A stretch of 64,000 nucleotides of DNA from Taxillus chinensis (lineage: Eukaryota > Streptophyta > Magnoliopsida > Santalales > Loranthaceae), in NCBI GenBank assembly GCA_023512835.1, contig CM042084.1, positions 53,485,031 to 53,549,030 on the forward strand, in the 5' to 3' direction. The translations under genes were made by a program, and so were the position numbers. How positions within the stretch are numbered: the stretch's first letter is position 1; each line of letters opens with the position of its first letter. Of the stretch, positions 30,889 to 42,339 are shown one piece after another. Under the pieces are notes generated by a model that saw only the letters and a program-made list of their open reading frames with translations, was not told where the DNA came from and did no database searches.

Positions 30889-32330
30889 GTGCCATTACCC
30901 ACAAGGTTGGCAGCCCCGACCTTTCTTGAGGAAGGTAAGGTGGAAAAGAGGGTGTGGCCCGCTGTTGTGGACCAATTTCAGGATGTTTTTCCTGAGGAGT
31001 TGAGGAGTTTGCCACCTAAGAGGAGTGTGGAGTTCACCATTGAGTTGGTGCCGGGGACGGGTCCGATTTCCCAAGTAGCATATCGTATGGGGCCAGCCGA
31101 GCTGAGGGAGCTGCAGAGGCAAATCGAGGAGTTGGTGGGCCAAGGGTATATCAGACCGAGTACCTCACCTTGGGGTGCTCCGGTGCTCTTTGCTAAGAAG
31201 GCCGATGGCACACTTCGTCTCTGCATCGACTACAGGAAGTCGAATTCGATGATTGTGAAGAATAAGTACCCGTTGCCTCGGATAGATGACCTGTTTGACC
31301 AATTGAGTGGGGCCCAGGTGGTTTTCCAAAATAGATTTATGGTCGGGGTATCACCGGCTCGAGTTAGGGAGGAGGACATCCCTAAGATAGCTTTTCGGTG
31401 CGGTATGGGCATTATGAGTGGATAGTGATGCCTTTCAGGCTCACTAATGCGCCCGCGGTGTTCATGCATTTGATGAACCAAGTCTTTGCCCCATACTTAG
31501 ACTCATTCGTGGTGGTGTTTATCGACGATATCTTGGTGTATTCCAAGACCGAGAAGGAGCATGTGGAGCACTTGGCAACAGTGTTGCAAACCTTGAGGGA
31601 CCAGCACTTGTTTGCTAAGTTTAGCAAGTGTGAGTTTTGGCCGTAGGAGGTTCACTTCCTTGGCCATGTGGTGTCACTTGAGGGAGTTAGGGTGGACCCG
31701 GCCAAGATTGAGGCCGTGGCATCGTGGGCGAGGCCAACCAACGTTTTTGAGATCCGTAGTTTTCTTGGCTTGGCGGGGTATTATCGCCATTTTGTAGAGG
31801 GGTTCTCCCGTTTGGCGGCTCCTATGACGGCGTTGACTAGGAAAGGAGTGAAATTCGAGTGGACGGACAAGTGCCAGGCGGGCGTTTGAGACTCTCAAAA
31901 CCCGTTTGACCACTGCGCCGGTGTTGAGGTTACCTCGGGAGGATATTCCATATGAGGTGTACTGTGATGCATCCAGGGTTGGTTTGGGGTGTGTGCTTAT
32001 GCGGGAGCACAGGTGTGGTGGCTTATGGGTCAAGGCAGTTGAAGCCTCATGAGCGAGAATTATCCTACTCATGACCTTGAGTTAGCGGCCGTCATCTTCG
32101 CCCTGAAGAGTTGGCAGCATTACCTCTTAGGGGAGAAGTTTGTGGTGTTCTCGGATCACAAGAGCCTTCGAAGACATCTTTACCCAAGGACTTGAATTTG
32201 AGGCAGAGGAGATGGGTAGAGTATTTGCAGACCTTTGACTTTACTCTTGCTTATACCCCGGGCAAGGGAAATATTGTGGCTGACGCGTTGAGCAGAAAAG
32301 GGAAAGCTGAGGTGGCCGTGAGAGAGTGAA
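30889..32330 (+). pseudogene. pol: Tek-2 reverse transcriptase and RNase H
   Basis: Frames 30889-31425, 31398-31646, 31668-31889 and 32111-32329. Motifs: [55 protein letters not shown], then a disrupted [14 protein letters not shown] block (one base gained after CCCAG and one altered), the box [12 protein letters not shown], a TAG stop at 31644 where Tek-3 has [14 protein letters not shown], and the RNase H end YTPGKGNIVADALSRKGK. Frame breaks at 31318, about 31402 (CGGTGCGGTATG against CGGTGCAGGTATG in Tek-3) and 31878 coincide with CAG sites of Tek-3. Confidence 0.88.
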
Positions 32331-33084
32331 AGCTGATGGAGCAGTTGGCGATGTTGCAGCTGCAGCTTGTTGTTCGTGATGGTGGGACGGTCCCTGAGTC
32401 CTTTGGTGGTTGTGCCTGAGTTGTACCAGCGCGTCCGGGAGGAACAGCTGGGTGACATTGAGTGTGAGGTTCTCCGTGCCCGTATTGAGGCTGGTGAGCT
32501 ATCTGAGGACTGGACAGAGGGTCCTGAGCATGAGTTGTCATTTCAGGGGCGGTTGATAGTGGCTTCTTCCCTCAGGGATGAGGTGATGAGGGAGTTTCAC
32601 CAATCTAGAGTTGCTGTGCATCCAGGGGGTACGAAGATGTACCATGCGCTTCGGGCACATTTTTGGTGGCCTGGGATGAAACGCGATGTAGCTGCCTTTG
32701 TTTCGCGGTGCCTCACGTGTCAGCAGGTGAAGGCTGAGCATCAGCGGCCGGCGGGTATGTTACAGCCATTGCCCATAGCGGAGTGGAAGTGGGACCACAT
32801 AGCGATGGATTTTGTGACTGATCTTCCACCCACCAAGGGGAGGAAAGATATGATTTGGGTGATTGTGGATCGACTCACAAAGTCGGCCCATTTCCTGGCT
32901 GTTCGCGAGCGGGACTCTATTGGGACCTTGAGTCAGCTGTACATGACCGAGATTGTGAGACTGCATGGAGATTGTGAGTCACTGTACATGACCGAGATTG
33001 TGAGATTGTGAGTCACCGTACATGACCGAGATTGTGAGTCAGTGTACATGACCGAGATTGTGAGATTGTGAGTCACCAGGCAGG
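32331..33084 (+). pseudogene. pol: Tek-2 integrase, truncated
   Basis: Frame 32367-33011: linker LGDIECEVLRARIEAGEL, zinc domain with HPGGTKMYHALRAHFWWPG and CLTCQQVKAEHQRP (HHCC), then the core start with the first catalytic Asp in AMDFVTDLPP and MIWVIVDRLTKSAHFL. It stops after SQLYMTEIVRLHG: the second Asp, Glu, C-terminal domain and chromodomain are deleted. The last codons (YMTEIV) are repeated four times in DNA up to about 33070. Confidence 0.88.
32937..33075. repeat. GTACATGACCGAGATTGTGA tandem repeat at deletion junction
   Basis: Four copies of a core GTACATGACCGAGATTGTGA, spaced by about 30 to 45 bases with GAGTCA(C/G) linkers. The unit derives from integrase sequence at its left, and the LTR resumes directly to its right. 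Confidence 0.92.
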
Positions 33085-33183
33085 ATTATTTTGCATGGTT
33101 CCCTTGGTTTTGTCATTCTAATCATCTTTTCCCAAAGGACCATGTTGGAATTGTGACTACTTTGGTGTGTATGGGTGTGGGAA
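33085..33183 (+). mobile_element. Tek-2 3' LTR, first retained part
   Basis: Matches the 5' LTR from about 27266 to 27357; the first 320 bases of the LTR are missing. Ends with GGGAA (33179-33183), the target duplication of Tek-3. Confidence 0.88.
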
Positions 33184-35006
33184 TGTCACGCCCCGGATTT
33201 CCAACCCGAGGAAACCGACACGTGACTCCCCTTTTACCCACACGGAGGGCAAAGGGGTTAGGATACAAACCAAGAATTTTACATTTCAAACATCCACAAC
33301 ACATTCAAGAAAGTAATGTTCATAAAAATAATCCAAACCAGTTTATTACAACGAATTCTTCCCAATCCCATCCCCAATGGGGTTACATCGGTTCCCATAA
33401 AAGAAAACAACATAAATGGAAGAGAGTAAAATGGATAAGGTCTTCCACCTTGGTGTATCCACCTAACGCCTGTAAGTCCCCTGGAAAACAAGCAAACACA
33501 GTAGGAGGGGTGAGCAACCACGGCTCGGTGGGGATCAAGTCTCCCCAACCCTTCCCATGCTCCTAGCGGCTACATGCATGTGCACAAGGTGTAGTGACGT
33601 GTTACAACAATCTCAACAAGCAATATCAAACCACCTCGGTAGTCACAATTATCCACCACACAAAACACAAGTGATTTAACCGCCTCTTCAGGCCAAGTTA
33701 TTTAACCGCCTCTTCAGGCCAAGTGATTTAACCGCCTCTTCAGGCCCTTGGTTTAACCGCCTCTTAGGCAAAGTAGTTTAACCGCCTCTTCAGGCCAGAT
33801 ACCACAATAGGCACACAACTTACACCACAATCACACAAACATAAAACCAAACACTTGGTGTGCACCCACTCACAAGTGCACAAACCCAGCCCATTCAGGC
33901 AACAGAACACACACCCAGCGTACATACATACACTAAATCACAAGTCCAGCCACACAGGCATATTATCAAACACGTAATGGGCATATACATACAGCTATAT
34001 TCACACAGGCATTTCATCGAACACATAGCATGTAATCCACGAATCACACCAACATGCCACTTGAAGGCCAACATCCATATAGGAGATCACACCTATATGG
34101 ATTACATATTTATATATAACAGTTATAACCAGAAATCTGCCTGGAACCCTAGGACAGAGAAGGACTTAGGAAGAACAGAACCCCTACCTTAAAGCAGATC
34201 TTCCTTGCTCCCGCGCCAAACGCCGTCCTCCCCACGCAAGATGCTCCGGCAAAGAACCAACGAACTCCCCCTTCCCTCTCTCTCTCTAGCTCTCTCTCTC
34301 TCTCGGGCAAGCGGGCACCAAGCAAAGGAACACAAGAACCCTAAACTCAAACTCAAGCCCTCCTTATATAGACACCATCCACATCAAAACGACGTAGTTT
34401 TGATTAAGTAAACCCAGGATCAAAACGACGTAGTTTTGATCACACAAGGTAGCACCTTTCCGCACCCATATAGGCCAAAATACTCAGAATTTCAACATGG
34501 TCCTTTGGAGAAAGATCATTAGAATGACAAAACCAAGGGAACCATGCAAAAATATGCCTGCACGCCAATTTGAACGCCAATTCCCCAATTGGCGTGCAGC
34601 TCCAAATGCACCCAAACTTTACCCCAAGCCTCCTTGCATCTTGTAGAGGCCTGACAAGCAAAAATATGCTTGCACGTGAAATGGGTGAATTCACGTGCAG
34701 CTCCAAATGCTCTGAAATTTCTGTGGTAGATAGAGGACCTCATTCTAAGAAACTTTTGTTCTTGCACGCCAATTGTTTGAGGCCATCTACTAGGTCAAAA
34801 GTGAGCTCCAAGATCAGCCAAAACAACTTTAAAACCGCCTTAGAAACGCATAGCATCTTCCTAGGGCATAAATGTACGCTATCGCTTGACACATGCACCT
34901 CTCAAAAGTCCCCTCTTGGGCTCATCTCTTACCTTAAACTTGTGTACCAACATCCAAGGTGTTTGTGGTTAACTCCTTACACACGGGTTACACACGGGTC
35001 ATTACA
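33184..35006 (-). mobile_element. Tek-3 3' LTR
   Basis: TGTCACGCCCCGG to GGGTCATTACA (minus strand TGTAATGACCCG...GGCGTGACA), 1823 bases. Contains minisatellite 33670-33798, TATATAAGG on the minus strand near 34362-34370, and palindromes at 34559-34598 and 34671-34699. Confidence 0.94.
34559..34598. repeat. Inverted repeat in Tek-3 U3 (TGCACGCCAATT arms)
   Basis: Arms TGCACGCCAATT and AATTGGCGTGCA around 16 bases. A second site at 34671-34699 has different arms, TGCACGTGAA and TTCACGTGCA. The right LTR has the same pair at 41892-41931 and 42004-42032. Confidence 0.92.
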
Positions 35007-35040
35007 TCCTCTCCCCCTTAAGACTTTTCGTCCTCGAAAA
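35007..35040 (-). other. Tek-3 polypurine tract
   Basis: The minus strand reads CGAAAAGTCTTAAGGGGGAG next to the LTR start TGTAATGACC; Tek-4 has the same tract at 56627-56658. Confidence 0.88.
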
Positions 35041-35312
35041 GAAATGACATACGAGGAAAACAAACACAAGCTACCCATTTGCCACACGGCGAGCTACAAC
35101 ACCCAAATGGGTCATACACCGCACATTGTACACAATAGCACATAACATAGTGCCACCACAATCCATAACCACATGCATCACAATCTATGGAAACACATCC
35201 ACATGTCACAAATATCCATCACAAGCACATTTCATTAACACATTCAATATAAATTAAAGTCAAAAGTCGAAAGGAAATACAAATACACCAGCCAACAACC
35301 ACCCCTCCACCC
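35041..35312 (-). other. Tek-3 3' untranslated region
   Basis: About 270 bases between the pol end and the polypurine tract, without a gene that I can support. Confidence 0.6.
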
Positions 35313-36788
35313 TTAAGATTGTTCGGTCCTCGAACAACTCGGGTATCGCTCACGCATCACGGACTCACGTTCCCATGTCTCCTCCTCAATGCCACGGTGC
35401 TGCCACAAAGACGCGAACCAAAGGAATAACACGACCACGCAAAAGCTTCTCTCGCCGATCGAGGATACGAATAGGGGCCTCAACGACGGACATGTCATCC
35501 TCGATGTCCAACGTCCCCCAATCAATCACATGAGTGGGGTCAGGGTGATACTTCCGCAACGGGACACGTGAAACACGTTGTGCACTCTACTCGGCCGCGG
35601 TGGTAACGCTAACCGGTAGGCTACAGGCCCTACACGATCCAGAATCTCAAAAGGACCAATAAACCGCGGAGATAGCTTGGAACCCCGCCCAAACCGTTGA
35701 TGTCCACGACGTGGAGAGACACGAAGGAACACATGATCACCAACAGAAAACTCCAAAGGTCGCCGTCGCTGATCCGCATAAGATTTCGCCGACTCGAGCC
35801 GACAACAAACGCTGACGAATCAACTTGACCTTCTCCGTAGCCTCTTGAACCAACTGCGGTCCCAAGAGAGCCGTCTCCCCCACCTCGGTCCAACACAAAG
35901 GGGATCGACACGGCCGTCCATACAACGCCTCAAAAGGAGCCATCCCAATGGATGCCTGATAACTATTGTTGTAGGCAAACTCCACCAAAGGAAGGTGAGT
36001 TGCCCACGAACCCCCGAAATCTAACACACGGGCCCGTAACATGTCCTCCATGGTCTGATTCGTCCGCTCAGTCTGACCGTCAGTCTCAGGGTGAAAGGCT
36101 GTACTCAAATGAAGCTTGGTCCCCATAGCCTCCTGCAAACCTGCCCAAAAACGGGAAGTGAACCTCGAATCCCGGTCTGAGACAACCGATTATGGTACGC
36201 CATGCAGGTCTCACAATCTCGTTCATGTACACTGGACTCAAGGTCCCAATAGAGTCCCGCTCGCGAACAAGCAAGGAAATGGGCCGACTTTGTGAGTCGA
36301 TCCACAATCACCCAAATCATATCCTTCCGCCCGGTGGTGGGTGGAAGACCAGTCTACAAAATCCATCGCTATATGGTCCCACTTCCACTCCGCTATGGGC
36401 AAGGGCGTAACATGCCCGCCGGCCGCCGATGCTCGCCTTCACCTGCCGACATGTGAGGCACCGCAAAACAAAGGCAGCTACATCGCGTTTCATCCCTGGC
36501 CACCAAAAATGTCCCCGAAGCGCATGGTACATCTTCGTACCCCCTGGATGCACAGCAACTCTAGACCGGTGAAACTCCCTCATCACCTCATCCCCGAGGG
36601 AAGAAGCTACTACCAACCGCCCCTGAAATGACAACTCATGCTCGGGACCCTCTTCCAGTCCCCCGGATAGCTCCCCGGCCTCAATACGGGCACGGAGAAC
36701 CTCACACTCAATGTCACCCAGCTGTTCCTCCCGGACGCGCTGGTACAACTCAGGCACCACCACCAAAGGACTCAGGGTCGTCCCACCA
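35313..36788 (-). pseudogene. pol: Tek-3 integrase with chromodomain-like C-terminus
   Basis: Minus strand, frames 36317-36766, 36105-36320, 35737-36138, 35526-35756 and 35313-35525. Zinc domain HPGGTKMYHALRGHFWWPG with CLTCRQVK; core with DRLTKSAHFL, a [14 protein letters not shown] segment (second Asp) in its own frame near 36160, the Glu in [15 protein letters not shown], and [15 protein letters not shown]; then [30 protein letters not shown] and NVFHVS; the end carries the chromodomain-like EEETWERESVMRERYP. All catalytic residues exist, spread over frames by small indels. Confidence 0.88.
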
Positions 36789-38140
36789 TCACGAACAACA
36801 AAGTAGCCGCAACGTCGCCAACCGCTCCATCGCCTTCCACTCTCTCACGACCACCTCAGCTTTCCCTTTTCCGCTCAACGCATCGCCCACAACATTTCCC
36901 TTGCCCGGGGTATAGGCAAGAGTAAAATCAAAGGTCCGCAAATACTCCACCCATCTCCTTTGCCTCAAATTCAAGTCCTTCGAGTAAAGATGTGCTGAAG
37001 GCTCTTGTGATCCGAGAACACCACAAACTTTTCCCCCAAGAGGTAGTGCTGCCAACTCTTCAGGGCGAAGATGACGGCCGCTAACTCAAGGTCATGAGTA
37101 GGATAATTCTGCTCATGAGGCTTCAGTGCCTCGACCCATAAGCTACCACACCGTGCTCCTCGCATAAGCACACACCCCAAACCAACCCTGGACGCATCGC
37201 AATACACCTCATATGGAATATCCTCCCTAGGCAACCTCAACACAAGGGGTGGTCAAACGGGTTTTGAGAGTCTCAAACGCCTGCTGGCACTTGTCAGTCC
37301 AATCAAACTTCACGCCCTTCCGAGTCAACGCTGTCATAGGAGCCGCCAAACGGGAGAACCCCTCTACAAAACGACGATAGTACCCCGCCAAGCCAAGAAA
37401 ACTACGGATCTCAAAAACGTTGGTTGGCCTCGCCCACGATGCCACGGCCTCAATCTTGGCTGGGTCCACCCTAACTCCCTCAGCTGACACCACATGGCCA
37501 AGAAAGTGAACCTCCTGCAACCAAAACTCACACTTGCTAAACTTAGCAAACAATTGCTGGTCCCTCAAGGTTTGCAACACTGTTGCCAAGTGCTCCACAT
37601 GTTCCTTCTCGGTCTTGGAATACACCAAGATATCGTCGATAAACACCACCACGAACGAGTCTAGGTATGGAGCAAAGACTTGGTTCATCAAATGCATGAA
37701 CACCGCTTGGCGCATTAGTGAGCCCGAAAGGCATCACTACCCACTCATAATGCCCATACCTGCACCGAAAAGCCGTCTTAGGGATGTCCTCCTCCCTAAC
37801 CCTGAGCTGGTGATACCCCGACCGTAAATCTATTTTGGAAAACCACTGGGCCCCACTCAATTGGTCAAACAGGTCATCTATCCGAGGCAACGGGTACTTG
37901 TTCTTCACCGTCACCGACTCGACTTCCTGTAGTCGATGCGAGACGTAGTGTACCATCAGCCTTCTTCGCAAAGAGCACCGGAGCACCCCAAGGTGAGGTA
38001 CTCGGTCTGATATACCCCTGACCCACCAACTCCTCGATCTGCCTCTGAAGCTCCCTCAGCTCGGCTGGCCCCATACGATACGCTACTTGGGAAATCGGAC
38101 CCGTCCCCGGCACCAACTCAATGGTGAACTCCACACTCCT
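36789..38140 (-). pseudogene. pol: Tek-3 reverse transcriptase and RNase H
   Basis: Frames 37874-38311, 37543-37986, 37227-37715, 36971-37243 and 36789-37055 on the minus strand. [77 protein letters not shown], RNase [47 protein letters not shown] and YTPGKGNVVGDALSGKGK. Polymerase and RNase H catalytic residues are present; breaks fall between these frames. Confidence 0.9.
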
Positions 38141-38690
38141 CTTAGGTGGCAAACTTCTCAACCGCTCAGGAAAAACATCCCGAAATTGGTCCACAACAAC
38201 GGGCCACACCCTCTTTTCCACCTTACCCTCCTCGGCAAAGGTCAGGGCTGCTAACCTGTGGGTAATGGCACCCCACTTGGTCCAACACCGGCCCGGCCCG
38301 ACTCGCCTCACAATCCCACTCCCCCTGCAGGGTGCAAGAGGTCCCTGCAGGTGTCACGAAGGTCACACGTCGCCGATAACAATCTATCTTGGCCTGGAAA
38401 GCCATAAGCCAATCCATACCCAAGATCAGGTCAAACGTCCTCAAAGGCATCACATGCAAGTCAAAACTCGGCTCCACCTCGCCTACGGTTAACACACGAT
38501 CACGACACACTCGCCGTACCTCAATCATGCCTCCCTACCGGAGACTCCACAACTAGGGGCCTCGCGGCCTCCACACAAGCTAACCCCAAGCCGTCTATTA
38601 CAAGCTCGGCAACAAACGAACACGATGCACCCGTATCGAAAAGAACGAAGCTAAGGTACGGGAGATCAAGAGGGTACCTCTAACCACCGA
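38141..38690 (-). pseudogene. pol: Tek-3 protease
   Basis: Minus strand: LFDTGASCSFVAELV in the frame near 38600-38645, then frame 38223-38528 with MIEVRRVCRDRVLTVGEVEP, LILGMDWLMAFQAK and [14 protein letters not shown]. The catalytic DTG is intact. One shift separates the active site from the rest. Confidence 0.87.
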
Positions 38691-40089
38691 TGGTCCTGCT
38701 CCACCCTCGGTGGTGGGGGTGGTAGCTCGACCTCCTCCTGGTATGTCGCCTCCAGCGCAAACACCCTTCCGTGGCCCGTGCCACTTGTCGGCTCACTCAT
38801 TGGACGCTTCCCGCTAAGGTTGCCTCCGGCCTCGGTCTGCTGCCGCTCCGGCCTCCCCCTGGGGTCGGGTCCGACCGGATCCAGCTGGGCTCGGCCACCG
38901 ACGAGCCGGTCTCTCGCTGGTGCACGAAGCTAGCATCACTCCTCACGCCGGATGCCGCGCCCCCTGTTCCCCTGTTGCCACTCCCGCAAACCCGGCGCAA
39001 ATGACCCTCTCGTCCACGGTTGTTGCATCGCCGTCCTTCTTGGGGCACTCCCCTTTGAAGTGACCCTGCTCTCCACAAGAAGGGCATCCGCTCGGTAGAC
39101 TCCCACTGGACCACCCTGTCTTCCGCCGCCAAAGGTGAACCTCCCAGGGTTCACGGATGTCCGACCCCGATTGCGAAAAGAACCGCTATCCCTCTCCTCC
39201 GTCTTCACCTCTTGGACCCTGCATCTCGATCAGGCCCACTCTGCAACCGGCGCCCCCGATGGGCCTCGCCTCCCATCATCCAGTTCTCTCCGGCTATACG
39301 GGCCGTCTCCACGGCCTCGGCATAGGTCCTCAAGCGTAGAATCGCCACCCTCTCCCTAAGGGCTGGCCTGAGACCCAAGGTGAACTTGTGGGCCTTCGGG
39401 TCCTCCCCTTACCACGGTCTCAGGAGCAAACCTACTCAATCTCCTGGAACTCCCGCTCATACTCAGGTACCGTCTTGGATCCCTGCTTCAAGCTGCCAAA
39501 TTCTTCCCTCTTCGCCATCTCACCGATTCCGGAAGAACTCATCTTGGAAGAGTTGCAAGAACTCCTCCCAAAACATGAGTTGCACCGCACGGCTCCCCGC
39601 AACACTCGTCCACCACTCCAAAGCGTCCCCCTCCGGTTGCCGGATTGCCGGTCGCACCTTATCCTCCTCCCTGGGCAGAGAGAAAGGAGAACACATGCTC
39701 AATCTGCCTCAACCACCGCTCGCCTACCACAGGGTCTTCTCCCCCCTTAAATCGCGGAGGTTGTTCCTTTCGGAACCGTGTCACCACGTCATCCTCTCGC
39801 ACGGGTCGGTACACCACCCAGCGAACTCTCACGCTCACGAGGCGGCTCTCCTCACCGGTGGTGGTGGTGGTGGCACCACCTGCCGTGCCGCCATCTCACG
39901 GCGCACCTCCTCCCGAACGTCCCGTCGGAGTCCCTCCCGTAGCTCTCGTACCTCCACCGGATGCCTTCTTGTAGCTGTGCCGGTAACAACGCATGCCCTC
40001 CAACGGATGGTCCCGCACCCGGACCCTCATGGGCAGATGACTCATCAGCCCATCGCCCCGGACGCACGTGTCACTCTCCTCGGTGGCAT
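38691..40089 (-). pseudogene. gag: Tek-3 gag
   Basis: ATG at 40087-40089 (MPPRR). Pieces on the minus strand include GPGAGPSVGGHALLPAQLQE, the capsid segment near 39520-39702 (MSMCSPFSLPREEDKVRP, WEEFLQLFQDEFF) and the zinc knuckle region near 39000-39090 (RCNNRGREGHLRRVCGSGNR). Same order as Tek-2 gag, also with many one-base shifts. Confidence 0.83.
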
Positions 40090-40505
40090 TCTTACTACAT
40101 GAAGTAAGATGCACAAACGTCAGAACGCGTTTGACTACTAACAAGTTGACTACCTTTACCCCATTATCAAGTCAAGCCGTACATGGCATTACACACATTT
40201 TAACCATTGCATCAATCAATATTGCACACAGCACAGTCCACATTAGTCATACCCAAGGCATTCCAAGAATATTCAGAGTTGCACAGTTCACACATAATCA
40301 TGTTATGCACATCCTTCACACATGACAACAAATGCAACTAGTGCCCTAATGCCAATGCATGCAAATCCTACCACAAGACCTGGACTACCCTAAGCACACC
40401 TTGGAGGCTCAAAGAGGACCATGTTGATCAGGCATGTCCCTCCAGGCTCCTCCAAAGGACTCAAGATAACCAAGTCCGCCCACTACCCTAGGCCAACTAG
40501 ACCAT

Positions 40506-40517
40506 GCTCTGATACCA
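40506..40517 (-). other. Tek-3 primer binding site (tRNA-Met)
   Basis: TGGTATCAGAGC on the minus strand, three bases inside the 5' LTR. Confidence 0.95.
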
Positions 40518-40520
40518 TAT

Positions 40521-42339
40521 TGTCACGCCCCGGATTTCCAACCCGAGGAAACCGACACGTGACTCCCCTTTTACCCACACGGAGGGCAAAGGGGTTAGGA
40601 TACAAACCAAGAATTTTACATTTCAAACATCCACAACACATTCAAGAAAGTAATGTTCATAAAAATAATCCAAACCAGTTTATTACAACAGATTCTTCCC
40701 AATCCCATCCCCAATGGGGTTACATCGCTTCCCATAAAAGAAAACAACATAAATGGAAGAGAGTAAAATGGATAAGGTCTTCCACCTTGGTGTATCCACC
40801 TAACGCCTGTAAGTCCCTGGAAAACAAGCAAACACAGTAGGAGGGGTGAGCAACCACAGCTCAGTAGGGATCAAGTCTCCCCAACCCTTCCCATGCTCCT
40901 AGCGGCTACATGCATGTGCACAGGTGTAGTGACGTGTTACAACAATCTCAACAAGCAATATCAAACCACCTCAGTAGTCACAATTATCCACCACACAAAA
41001 CACAAGTGATTTAACCGCCTCTTCAGGCCAAGTTATTTAACCGCCTCTTCAGGCCAAGTGATTTAACCGCCTCTTCAGGCCACTGGTTTAACCGCCTCTT
41101 AGGCAAAGTAGTTTAACCGCCTCTTCAGGCCAGATACCACAGTCAGGCACACAACTTACACCACAGTCACACAAACATAAAACCAAACACTTGGTGTGCA
41201 CCCACTCACAAGTGCACAAACCCAGCCATTCAGGCAACAGAACACACACCCAGCGTACATACATACACTAAATCACAAGTCCAGCCACACAGGCATATTA
41301 TCAAACACGTAATGGGCATATACATACAGCTATATTCACACAGGCATTTCATCGAACACATAGCATGTAATCCACAGAATCACACCAACATGCCACTGAA
41401 GGCCAACATCCATATAGGAGATCACACCTATATGGATTACATATTTATATATAACGGTTATAACCGAAATCGCCCTGGAACCCTAGGACAGAGAAGGACT
41501 TAGGAAGAACAGAACCCCTACCTTAAAGCGGATCTTCCTTGCTCCCGCGCCAAACGCCGTCCCTCCCCACGCAAGATGCTCCTGAAGCAACCAACGAACT
41601 CCCCTTCCCTCTCTCTCTCTAGCTCTCTCTCTCTCTTAGGGCGGCAATGCAAAGAAAGGAACACAAGAACCCTAAACTCAAACTCAAGCCCTCCTTATAT
41701 AGACACCATCCACATCAAAACGACGTAGTTTTGATTAAGTAAACCCAGGATCAAAACGACGTAGTTTTGATCACACAAGGTAAAGCACCTTTCCGCACCC
41801 ATATAGGCCAAAATACTCGAAATTTCAACATGGTCCTTTGGAGAAAGATCATTAGAATGACAAAACCAAGGGAACCATGCAAAAATATGCCTGCACGCCA
41901 ATTTGAACGCCAATTCCCCAATTGGCGTGCAGCTCCAAATGCACCCAAACTTTACCCCAAGCCTCCTTGCATCTTGTAGAGGCCTGACAAGCAAAAATAT
42001 GCTTGCACGTGAAATGGGTGAATTCACGTGCAGCTCCAAATGCTCTGAAATTTCTGTGGTAGATAGAGGACCTCATTCTAAGAAACTTTTGTTCTTGCAC
42101 GCCAATTGTTTGAGGCCATCTACTAGGTCAAAAGTGAGCTCCAAGATCAGCCAAAACAATTTTAAAACCGCCTGGTAAACGCATAAGATCTTCCTAGGGC
42201 ATAAATGTACGCTATCGCTTGACACATGCACCTCTCAAAAGTCCCCTCTTGGGCTCATCTCTTACCTTAAACTTGTGTACCAACATCCAAGGTGTTTGTG
42301 GTTAACTCCTTACACACGGGTTACACACGGGTCATTACA
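40521..42339 (-). mobile_element. Tek-3 5' LTR
   Basis: 1819 bases, nearly identical to 33184-35006; carries the same minisatellite (41006-41133), promoter palindromes (41716-41770) and U3 inverted repeats. Confidence 0.94.

Larger units (their letters stand above)
33184..42339 (-). mobile_element. Tek-3: complete Tekay element in the 3' LTR of Tek-2
   Basis: 9156 bases with LTRs at 33184-35006 and 40521-42339 and the target duplication GGGAA at 33179-33183 and 42340-42344. On the minus strand: 5' LTR, tRNA-Met primer site, gag, protease, reverse transcriptase, RNase H, integrase, chromodomain-like end, polypurine tract, 3' LTR. All parts are present, and the two LTRs differ mainly at CAG/CTG triplets, so it is probably young and may be less damaged than it reads. 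Confidence 0.94.

Noticed and set aside
33860..34192. 110-codon ORF in Tek-3 LTR (similar one at 41312-41503)
   Set aside because: Antisense frame through LTR R-U5 repeats; not conserved as protein in Tek-4 or Tek-5.
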